Below are positions 1 through 5,441 of a stretch of DNA of 7,686 nucleotides, in pieces. The DNA is from Phycisphaeraceae bacterium (GTDB taxonomy: Bacteria; Planctomycetota; Phycisphaerae; Phycisphaerales; UBA1924), in contig WUAK01000132.1 of assembly GCA_009827205.1 (NCBI GenBank), forward strand, positions 1 through 7,686. Reading direction: 5' to 3'. A program made the position numbers and the translations under genes. How positions within the stretch are numbered: the stretch's first letter is position 1; each line of letters starts with the position of its first letter. A model generated the notes under the pieces. That model saw only the letters and a list, made by a program, of their open reading frames with translations. It was not told the origin of the DNA and did no database searches.

Positions 1-1
1 A

Positions 2-1513
2 CTCCGGTACTTCGATATGCCAGACCGGAATCCTGTGCCCCCACCAGAGTTGTCTGCTGATGCACCAGTCGCGCAGATTCTCGTGCCACTGCTCGAAGGT
101 TTTGGCGTATCGGTCGGGGTAGAAGCGGAGCTTGCCGTCGTGCTCGTTGCTCTCACGGGGGAGCATGAGCTGGCTCGTGCGCTGATCTTCGGTCATCGCG
201 CGCAGGGCGGCGGCTCTGAGCCTGTCGTCGGTGACCTTCACGTACCACTGGTCGGAGAGGTAGGGCTCGATCGCCGCGTGAGAGCGATAGCTGTGGCCCA
301 CGCTGTGCACGTGTGGTTTGACGGCTTCGAGCAGGCCTCTGGCCTTGAACTCGTCGAGCACTTTCTTGCGGGCGTCCTCGCGTGAGAGACCGACAAAGAC
401 GTGCGCGCCGTGGTGGGGGTCGTAGTCGTCCCAGCCGTGGTCTGCGGAGATCGAGGCATCGGGCGCCATGACGTTGATGACGGGCAGTTCGTGGCGCTGG
501 CCGATCTCCCAGTCGTTGGGGTCGTGCGCGGGGGTGACCTTGAGGAAGCCGGTCGCCATCTTGGCTTTGGCGTCGTTCTCGTCGCCGCCCAGCGCGACGG
601 GGAGGACGACGTACGAGTCCTCGACGATCGGGATTACGCGTCCGACCAAGGGAAGTTCGGCGCGGAGGCCCTTGAGCGCTCCGGCGCGGGGATCGGTCGG
701 GTTCACGGCGACCGCGGTGTCTCCCAGGTATGTCTCGGGGCGTGTCGTCGCGACGGTCACGTACGCCTGGTCGTCCTCGGGCAAGCTCTCTGCGCCCGGG
801 TAGCCCTTTGCTGCCAGCTCTGACCATGTGACCGGGGAGTGATCCCCGGGCCTGGCTTCGTGCACGAGGGGGTATCGCAGGTACGCAAAGATGCCCTCGA
901 TCTCTTCGTTCTCGACCTCGTCGTCGGCCAGCGCGGTCTGGGTGACCGGGTCCCAGTTGACGAGGCGTTTGCCACGGTAGATGAGCCCGTCCTTGAAGAG
1001 TCGGAAGAACGCTTTTCGGACTGCACGAGCACAGGTTTCGTCCATCGTGAACCGCTGGCGGTCCCAGTCGCACGAGCAGCCCATGGCTTTGAGCTGGTCG
1101 GTGATGCGCTCCTCGTATTCGTCCTTGAACGCCTGGATCTTGGCGATGAACTCGTCGCGCTGGAAGTCGGTGCGCTTCTTGCCTTCCTCGGCGAGGACGC
1201 GCTTCTCGACGACGGTTTGGGTGGCGATGCCCGCGTGGTCGGTGCCGGGCATCCAGAGGGTCTCGTAGCCCTTCATCCGGTGGTAGCGGATCAGGACATC
1301 CTGGAGGGTGTTGTTGAGCGCGTGCCCGAGGTGGAGGGCTGCGGTGACGTTGGGCGGCGGGATGATGATGCAGTATGGCTTGGCCTCGCCCGAGAGAACG
1401 CGGGCCGGGTCGGCCTTGAAGGCGCCGGCGGCGTCCCAGCGGGAGCTAACGGCGGGCTCGTGCTCGGCTGGCACGTACTTGGCGGGGAGTTCTGGATTCG
1501 TTGGTGTGCTCAT
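2..1513 (-). CDS. valS: Valyl-tRNA synthetase, N-terminal 504 residues (3' end cut by window edge)
   Basis: This class I aminoacyl-tRNA synthetase charges tRNA-Val with valine in the cytoplasm and hydrolyses mischarged Thr-tRNA. The minus strand is open from ATG 1513 to the left edge for 504 codons; the family is usually about 850-950 residues. The HIGH-type signature PPPNVTAALHLGHALNN lies at residues 52-68 (HLGH 61-64), followed by GTDHAGIATQ (90-99). The CP1 editing domain shows ATTRPET (255-261), GDTAVAVNP and VTPAHDPND (326-334). VGHSYRSHAAIEPYLSDQW (405-423) and WCISRQLWWGHRIPVW (483-498) are typical ValRS blocks. The KMSKS loop, anticodon-binding domain and C-terminal coiled coil are beyond the edge. 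Oddities are Ala for the usual Gly in PPPNVTG and extra CP1 residues (about 215-250). No Shine-Dalgarno sequence precedes the start; TACACT lies 9 nt upstream. The gene diverges from the TPR gene. The family call is near certain. Confidence 0.96.
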   Translation of the reverse strand, partial: MSTPTNPELPAKYVPAEHEPAVSSRWDAAGAFKADPARVLSGEAKPYCIIIPPPNVTAALHLGHALNNTLQDVLIRYHRMKGYETLWMPGTDHAGIATQTVVEKRVLAEEGKKRTDFQRDEFIAKIQAFKDEYEERITDQLKAMGCSCDWDRQRFTMDETCARAVRKAFFRLFKDGLIYRGKRLVNWDPVTQTALADDEVENEEIEGIFAYLRYPLVHEARPGDHSPVTWSELAAKGYPGAESLPEDDQAYVTVATTRPETYLGDTAVAVNPTDPRAGALKGLRAELPLVGRVIPIVEDSYVVLPVALGGDENDAKAKMATGFLKVTPAHDPNDWEIGQRHELPVINVMAPDASISADHGWDDYDPHHGAHVFVGLSREDARKKVLDEFKARGLLEAVKPHVHSVGHSYRSHAAIEPYLSDQWYVKVTDDRLRAAALRAMTEDQRTSQLMLPRESNEHDGKLRFYPDRYAKTFEQWHENLRDWCISRQLWWGHRIPVWHIEVPE

Positions 1514-1522
1514 TGAGCTAGC

Positions 1523-1528
1523 AGTGTA
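1523..1528 (-). promoter_or_regulatory. Putative -10 hexamer TACACT of valS
   Basis: TACACT on the minus strand ends 9 nt before the valS ATG. A weak -35-like TCGACC (plus positions 1545-1550) lies 16 bp further upstream, overlapping the first codon of the divergent TPR gene. The predicted transcript would start at or within a few bases of the start codon. The call rests on the hexamer, its position and its recurrence at other starts in this window; no transcript data exist here. Confidence 0.35.
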
Positions 1529-1538
1529 TGGGGGCCGA

Positions 1539-1544
1539 TACCAT
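1539..1544 (+). promoter_or_regulatory. Putative -10 hexamer TACCAT of the TPR gene
   Basis: TACCAT ends 5 nt before the ATG at 1550, which places the expected transcription start on or beside the start codon, giving a leaderless mRNA. No convincing -35 is visible; TTGAGC at 1513-1518 is 20 bp away, too far for a standard promoter. It lies 10 bp from the divergent valS hexamer, so the two polymerase footprints would overlap. Confidence 0.3.
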
Positions 1545-1549
1545 GGTCG

Positions 1550-2581
1550 ATGACTGAAGGAAACAACAAAGCTGGGTCTAAGGCGCTCGCCGCGGGCGTA
1601 TTGGTGGTGGTCGCACTGGCGATCGTCGGCGCGGGTGTGTGGTTCGTGCTTGGGCCTGGCTCTGGATCGGGGGTCGAGGAGGCTCAGGCAAGCCAGAACC
1701 CCGCGAACGAGGCGACCCCGGCCCACGCGATCGAGGCGGCACTCGGGGCCGCAGCGAGCTACCGCTCCAGTGAGGAGTTCGCTAAGGCCGAGGCGGTCCT
1801 GAGGGCGGCGGTCGAGGAGCATGTCGAGGATCAGGGCCTTCGGCTGGCGTATGCCGAGGTTCTGATGGACCTACAGAAGACCGAGCAGGCGTACGAGCAG
1901 TACGAGGCGGCGCTGGCGATCGGGCCCCGCGACCCGCAGATTGAGTTCAACGCGGGCACACTGGCGATGGCGGTTGGCAACCCGGAGCGGGCGCTCGAGC
2001 ACTACTCGATGGCGCGGACTGCCGAGCCTGGGAGCGCTCAGATTGCGCTCTATCTGGGAGCCGTCCAGCACCAGCTCGGGATGCAGTCCGAGGCAAAGGC
2101 GAGCCTGCTCGCGGCGATTCAGCTTGATGAGAGCAGCGCCGAGGCGTCATCGATGCTGGCACAGATCTACCTCGATGAGAACGACGGCGAAGTTGCGCTG
2201 AGCTTTATCCGCAAAGCACGCGAAGCCGAGCCTGCGCAGGTCGCGCACAGGATCCTGGAAGCGAGGATCCTGCGGAGGCTCAACAAGCCAGATGAGGCGC
2301 TGACGCTTTTGATGGCGTTGCCCGAAGGTGATTTGTATCAGCCGATGGTGCTTGAGCTGTGCAGCGCGAGCATGGGGCTGCTCAACCAGCGCGCGGAGGC
2401 GGCGGCCCTTTACGAGCGGGCGATGGAGCTCAATCCGGGCGAGCCCGAGTACGCGTTCCAGGCGGCGCAGTGGCACGAGCGCGCCGGGAACACCGAGCGA
2501 GCTGCGGAGCTTGCCAGGCGGGCTTCGATGATGGGGCACGAGCAGGCCAAGGCGATGGCAGATCGGCTCGCCGAGGGATGA
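1550..2581 (+). CDS. Membrane-anchored tetratricopeptide-repeat (TPR) protein, 343 aa
   Basis: A short polar N-terminus with Lys7 and Lys11 precedes one hydrophobic segment (residues about 12-34) and a Gly/Ser hinge (35-41). This looks like an N-in signal anchor or uncleaved signal, with the rest outside the cytoplasmic membrane. From about residue 62 to 333 the protein shows a clear 34-residue periodicity: about eight degenerate TPR units, roughly 62-95, 96-129, 130-163, 164-197, 198-231, 232-265, 266-299 and 300-333. They carry the usual small-residue and Pro positions (e.g. NAGTLAMAVGNPERALEHYS and ALYERAMELNPGEPEYAF). TPR arrays are protein-binding scaffolds; the partner cannot be read from sequence and I see no enzymatic domain. 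ATG 1550 is favoured because the earlier ATGs at 1528 and 1543 run into a stop at once. It diverges from valS and converges with the gene ending at 2597, 15 bp away. Confidence 0.9.
   Translation: MTEGNNKAGSKALAAGVLVVVALAIVGAGVWFVLGPGSGSGVEEAQASQNPANEATPAHAIEAALGAAASYRSSEEFAKAEAVLRAAVEEHVEDQGLRLAYAEVLMDLQKTEQAYEQYEAALAIGPRDPQIEFNAGTLAMAVGNPERALEHYSMARTAEPGSAQIALYLGAVQHQLGMQSEAKASLLAAIQLDESSAEASSMLAQIYLDENDGEVALSFIRKAREAEPAQVAHRILEARILRRLNKPDEALTLLMALPEGDLYQPMVLELCSASMGLLNQRAEAAALYERAMELNPGEPEYAFQAAQWHERAGNTERAAELARRASMMGHEQAKAMADRLAEG
2228..2281 (+). repeat. Intragenic inverted repeat (bulged hairpin) in the TPR gene
   Basis: CGCA (2244-2247) plus GGATCCT (2250-2256) pairs with AGGATCCTGCG (2264-2274). 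That makes an 11-bp stem with a 2-nt bulge and a 7-nt loop. GAGCCT (2228-2233) and AGGCTC (2276-2281) could close it further, and CCTGCGCAGG (2231-2240) is itself a perfect 10-bp palindrome. It lies inside coding sequence for the repeated Arg-Ile-Leu tripeptide (residues 234-236 and 239-241). It may be a by-product of codon choice in that repeat. Confidence 0.45.
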
Positions 2582-2596
2582 GATCGCGGATTTGAG

Positions 2597-2947
2597 TCAG
2601 ACGGTCATCGCGGTCTCGGGTGAGATCGGGACGGTCGGCGTGGGCTCGCCGTCGTCGTCATCATCATCGTCGTCGTCTTCATCCGGGCCATCATCGCCTG
2701 TGTCTTCTTCATCGCCGGGCGGCGTTTGGATTCGGCGACCCGCTTCCTGCCAGGCGTCGGGTAACTCACGCTTCTTGCGCTGGCGTTTGGGGATGTCGCG
2801 TCTGAATTTGCTGCGGACGATGAGCATGAGAGCGAGAGAAGCGCTGGCGATCACGATGACCACGAAGAGCAGGATGAGCCCAGCCATGGTCTGGCTCGTG
2901 TCCGCGGCGGGCTGGGTCGAATTCTGAAGGGCAGTCGCGCTGAGCAT
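2597..2947 (-). CDS. Small single-pass membrane protein with a poly-aspartate tract, 116 aa
   Basis: I do not recognise a family. From ATG 2947 the protein has a short polar N-terminus, one strong transmembrane segment (residues about 23-45) and a basic juxtamembrane stretch with RSKFRR and KRQRKKR (46-60). A very acidic region follows (79-99) with nine consecutive Asp (91-99), then a Pro/Thr tail. The basic side after the membrane suggests N-out, C-in topology. The frame is open upstream to an ATG at 3013, but that start would run into the divergent prfB gene; ATG 2947 stays clear of it and has TACGCT 9 nt upstream. The base pattern (frame-wide Ala/Arg/Asp codons ending in C or G) supports coding. 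It converges with the TPR gene. Function is unknown, and the start is less certain than the gene itself. Confidence 0.7.
   Translation of the reverse strand: MLSATALQNSTQPAADTSQTMAGLILLFVVIVIASASLALMLIVRSKFRRDIPKRQRKKRELPDAWQEAGRRIQTPPGDEEDTGDDGPDEDDDDDDDDDGEPTPTVPISPETAMTV
2651..2677 (-). repeat. Trinucleotide tract encoding nine aspartates
   Basis: On the coding (minus) strand this reads three GAC, three GAT and three GAC codons. The blocks give Asp residues 91-99 of the small membrane protein, just after an Asp-Glu pair. Such a tract can change length by replication slippage in steps of one residue without breaking the frame. Confidence 0.85.
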
Positions 2948-2956
2948 CTTGCCCCC

Positions 2957-2962
2957 AGCGTA
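2957..2962 (-). promoter_or_regulatory. Putative -10 hexamer TACGCT of the poly-Asp membrane gene
   Basis: TACGCT on the minus strand ends 9 nt before ATG 2947. The intervening GGGGGCAAG has a G run but no good Shine-Dalgarno core. It sits back to back with the prfB hexamer, five bases apart. The match to TATAAT is weak (first, second and last positions); the evidence is mainly positional. Confidence 0.25.
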
Positions 2963-2970
2963 GCGGCTAC
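2960..2970. promoter_or_regulatory. Palindrome GTAGC-G-GCTAC in the divergent prfB intergenic region
   Basis: This perfect five-base inverted repeat around a single G lies in the 33-bp gap between the start codons of the poly-Asp membrane gene and prfB. It overlaps both putative -10 hexamers. It could be an operator controlling both genes, or simply reflect the two hexamers facing each other. It is short, so chance is possible. Confidence 0.25.
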
Positions 2971-2973
2971 ACT
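2968..2973 (+). promoter_or_regulatory. Putative -10 hexamer TACACT of prfB
   Basis: TACACT, identical to the hexamer before valS, ends 7 nt before the prfB ATG at 2981. The expected transcription start falls at about 2980, so the message would be leaderless. No convincing -35 lies at 16-18 bp. There is no Shine-Dalgarno sequence before the ATG. Confidence 0.35.
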
Positions 2974-2980
2974 TCGAGCC

Positions 2981-4109
2981 ATGGACGAGAACACCCTTCA
3001 TTTTCAGACGCACCAGTCGGTCATCGACGAGCTCGAGGCGCGGATTTTGACGATCCGCGACTCTCTTTAACTACGATTCCAAGCTCGAACAAGCCGCTGA
3101 ACTTACGGAAAAGATGAACGCGCCAGATTTCTGGGACAGCCAGACGGAGGCGCAGAAGGTCGTGAGCGAACTCAAGCTCGTGAAGGCGCAGACGGATCCG
3201 CTGACGGAAGCTGCGGATTCACTCGAGAACGCCAAGGTTGCCTACGAGATGGCGCGCGAGGAGGGCGACGACGACCTGCTCGTTGAGGCGGATGACACGC
3301 TCTTCGATCTGACCAAGAAGATGGACAAGATCGAGCTGCAGTCGCTGCTCTCTGGGAAACATGACCACCGCAACTGCTTCCTCTCGATCAGCGCTGGCGA
3401 TGGTGGCACGGAGGCGAACGACTGGGCCGAGATGCTCTTTCGGATGTATCTGTATTACTTCGAGAAGCAGGGCTGGAAGGTCGAGGAGGTTTCCAAGACG
3501 TTCGGGACCGAGGTCGGGATCGACCACGTGACGCTGCACGTACAGGGGCCCTATGCGTTTGGGTACCTCAACTGTGAGCGGGGCACACACAGGCTCGCCC
3601 GTGTCAGCCCCTTCAACGCGCAGGGTAAACGGCAGACCAGCTTCGCGACGGTGGATGTCACGCCCGAGTTTGATGAGACCGGCGACGTTGAGATCCCGGA
3701 AGCCGATCTCGAGATAACCGCGTTTGCAAGATCGAGCGGCCCGGGTGGTCAGAACGTCAACAAGGTAGCAAGTGCGATCCGTCTGGTTCACAAGCCGACG
3801 GGCATCATGGTCGTGGCCAGCACGCATCGCGAGCAGATGCAGAACCGCAAGCAGGCCGAGTCGCTGCTGGTTGCAAAGCTCGAGCAGATCGAGGAAGAGA
3901 AGCGCGAGGCGGAGATCGCCGAGGCATCTGGCGGGAAGCTCGAGCACCGGGGCTGGGGCGCTCAGATTCGTTCGTACGTGCTGTACGACAACCGTGTGAA
4001 GGACCACCGTACCAACCACGAGGTTGGCAACCCCCAGACCGTGCTCGACGGGAACCTGCAGGAGTTCATCGATTCCGAGCTTCGTCGTCGACGGTCGAAC
4101 AAGGGGTGA
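2981..4109 (+). CDS. prfB: Peptide chain release factor 2 (RF2), expressed by programmed +1 frameshift
   Basis: RF2 recognises UAA and UGA in the ribosomal A site and triggers release of the finished peptide. The zero frame runs 29 codons from ATG 2981 to CTT (3065-3067) and then TAA (3068-3070). Skipping one base continues at AAC 3069 as NYDSKLEQAAELTEKMNAPD and runs to TGA 4109, 375 residues in all (E. coli RF2 has 365). The stop-codon-recognition tripeptide SPF is at residues 209-211 (DNA 3606-3614). The catalytic GGQ is at 255-257 (DNA 3744-3752) within SSGPGGQNVNK. Both are RF2 hallmarks, and SPF excludes RF1. The +1 frame has no ATG, GTG or TTG between its upstream stop (3048) and 3114, so a full-length protein requires the shift. 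The gene ends in UGA, its own product's codon, overlapping the next start. Confidence 0.96.
3065..3071 (+). promoter_or_regulatory. prfB: prfB +1 frameshift site CTT TAA C (stop is TAA, not TGA)
   Basis: The site and its 3' flank, CTTTAACTACGA, match the classical E. coli CTTTGACTACGA except for one G-to-A change. Peptidyl-tRNA-Leu on CUU can slip to UUU, after which AAC (Asn) is read where most RF2 proteins have Asp. In the known mechanism, slow termination at UGA when RF2 is scarce allows the shift. Here the stop is UAA, a codon RF1 also reads. The 18 bases before CTT contain no AGGGGG-like internal Shine-Dalgarno stimulator. The frame change is certain if the base calls are right; the regulatory consequence is inferred. 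Confidence 0.85.
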
Positions 4110-4441
4110 CCTGGCCGCTGGCCAATGGCGACTATGAATTTATCGAGGGCTTCAAAGTTCTTGGTGACATGATGGAGCCATACCCATGGTGGTATTGGTT
4201 TCTTCTACTTGTGCTCAATACGCCGGTTTACATTGGGTTGATCTATGTTGTGTTCTTCTCTCGTGAGGGGTTCAAGGCAAACTGGGATGCGGTCGTGACC
4301 AGCGTGCTGGATCGTCTCGCGGCGTATCACCCGGCAAATCTGTTTGCTTTCTTTCGATTCCTCTTCTGGCTAGGGCTCTGCGCGCTTGCGTTGATAGTTG
4401 AGCATCACATGCTCTGGAAGGGCTTGTTCAGCTATGAGTAA
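4106..4441 (+). CDS. Small two-pass membrane protein translationally coupled to prfB, 111 aa
   Basis: I do not recognise a family. The start is GTG at 4106, sharing four bases (GTGA) with the prfB stop, a layout typical of termination-reinitiation coupling; AAGGG just before it is a weak ribosome-binding site. An ATG at 4169 (residue 22) is a possible later start. The protein is rich in Trp, Phe and Tyr. It has two hydrophobic segments (about 29-51 and 79-98) joined by a polar loop of about 27 residues with an amphipathic look (DAVVTSVLDRLAAYHPAN). HH at 100-101 follows the second segment. Base composition is visibly more AT-rich than in prfB. It probably sits in the cytoplasmic membrane. Co-transcription with prfB is likely, but a functional link to termination is not implied. 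Confidence 0.75.
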   Translation: MTWPLANGDYEFIEGFKVLGDMMEPYPWWYWFLLLVLNTPVYIGLIYVVFFSREGFKANWDAVVTSVLDRLAAYHPANLFAFFRFLFWLGLCALALIVEHHMLWKGLFSYE

Positions 4442-4460
4442 GCTGAGGCGGCTGACTGTC

Positions 4461-4482
4461 CGATAGTGAGGTATCACTGTCG
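4461..4482 (+). repeat. 22-bp inverted repeat (9-bp stem, GGTA loop) upstream of the sulfotransferase
   Basis: Arms CGATAGTGA (4461-4469) and TCACTGTCG (4474-4482) pair over nine positions with one G-T wobble around a four-base GGTA loop. It lies 19 bp after the stop of the upstream membrane gene and 17 bp before the sulfotransferase ATG. No T run follows, so it is a poor intrinsic terminator. It could be an RNA hairpin in a leader or a protein-binding palindrome separating the two genes. Confidence 0.5.
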
Positions 4483-4499
4483 CTCAATCGGAACCAGAG

Positions 4500-5441
4500 A
4501 TGCCCGAGAAACAACTGCTCATCCATATCGGCCTCCACAAGACGGGCACCACCTGGCTCCAGCGCCGGGTGTTCGCGGACGCGGAGATGGGCTTTCTCTC
4601 GACGAAGAACGGTCAGAGCAACGAGGCGACCGACGCGTTCGTGACTGCAGACCCACTGGCATTCAACGCGGCAGAAGCGTGCAGAGTGTTCGAGCCCATG
4701 ATTCACGAAGCCGGCCAGCGGGGGCTCGTGCCGGTGATCTCGCAAGAGAGGCTGAGTTCGGATCCGTCGTTCGGCGGGTACTACTTCACCGACGTGATCG
4801 ATCGTCTGATCGAGACATTCGACGATTTCAGGGTGCTGCTGACGATCCGCGAGCAGAAAGGGATGTTGCTCGCGTTGTACCGCCAGGCGGTGCGCTCGGG
4901 AGGGACGTACTCGCTGACACAGATGATCGGCACCGGTGACGAACCGACGGGATGGAAACCGACGATCAGGCCAGAGTATTTGATGTACGACCGGATGATC
5001 GAGCATTTGCGCAAGAGGCTCGGTGATGAGCGCGTGTGCGTGCTTCCTCTGGAGTTGATGCGGAGTGATCCCAAGGACTACATGCAGCGGCTTCTTGCGT
5101 TCACGGGCGCGGAAACAACCAAAGAGCCCGGCATGGAGGCGGAGAACGCTGGGCTCTCGCCTCTTGCGACGCGTCTCTCAACACTGACGAATCGATTCAG
5201 CAGGCCGAACCCCCTGGGGCCCGATCAGTCGTGGCGGCTGAAGCTCATGCGGCGAGTCTACTGGTGGTTCGACAGAGTCGTGCCCACGAGTTGGTCGAAA
5301 GGCACGACAAAGAACTGGAAGTCCACGATCGAGCGCAGGGTTGGCGCACTGTACGACGAGAGCAACAGGCGCACGTCTGACCTCACCGGGTTTGATCTGG
5401 GATCTATGGGCTACAGCGTTGGTCGGGGCGAGGTCAGTTAG
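4500..5441 (+). CDS. Sulfotransferase family protein (PAPS-dependent), 313 aa
   Basis: The N-terminus carries the 5'-phosphosulfate-binding loop IHIGLHKTGTTWLQ (residues 8-21), the P-loop-like signature that binds PAPS in sulfotransferases. The segment LLTIREQKGMLLALYRQAV (113-131) fits the 3'-phosphate-binding region, with Arg117 the likely contact. VLPLELMRSDPKDYMQRLLAFTG (181-203) has the usual late helix pattern. Such enzymes move sulfate from PAPS to a hydroxyl or amino group on a sugar, lipid, peptide or small molecule. The acceptor cannot be inferred and no glycan genes are nearby. There is no signal peptide or membrane segment, so it should be cytoplasmic. ATG 4500 has no Shine-Dalgarno and no TANNNT hexamer at 5-9 nt, so the gene may be read from the prfB transcript. 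It ends in TAG, overlapping the TAA stop of the convergent gene. Confidence 0.85.
   Translation: MPEKQLLIHIGLHKTGTTWLQRRVFADAEMGFLSTKNGQSNEATDAFVTADPLAFNAAEACRVFEPMIHEAGQRGLVPVISQERLSSDPSFGGYYFTDVIDRLIETFDDFRVLLTIREQKGMLLALYRQAVRSGGTYSLTQMIGTGDEPTGWKPTIRPEYLMYDRMIEHLRKRLGDERVCVLPLELMRSDPKDYMQRLLAFTGAETTKEPGMEAENAGLSPLATRLSTLTNRFSRPNPLGPDQSWRLKLMRRVYWWFDRVVPTSWSKGTTKNWKSTIERRVGALYDESNRRTSDLTGFDLGSMGYSVGRGEVS

Noticed and set aside
153..1073. Long minus-strand open frame (306 codons) within valS, plus a plus-strand frame at 839-1516
   Set aside because: Both lie on top of the confidently identified valS frame. Their translations are Arg/Pro- or Val/Gly-rich, as expected from shifted reading of GC-rich codons.
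3045..3051. TTTTGAC upstream as an alternative prfB shift site
   Set aside because: In the zero frame it reads ATT TTG ACG, so no stop codon is in the A site there. The TGA belongs to the +1 frame and would end it.
2981..3113. prfB as a broken pseudogene, or RF2 starting at ATG 3114
   Set aside because: The stop sits exactly at the family's frameshift position with the flanks conserved, and the 15 residues before 3114 match the RF2 N-terminal pattern (YDSKLEQAAELTEKM). Starting at 3114 would remove part of domain 1. The remaining frame is intact with both SPF and GGQ.
3219..4019. Minus-strand open frame of 266 codons opposite prfB
   Set aside because: It is antisense to the conserved RF2 sequence, with low-complexity Leu/Arg/Val composition and no recognisable motif; a shadow frame.
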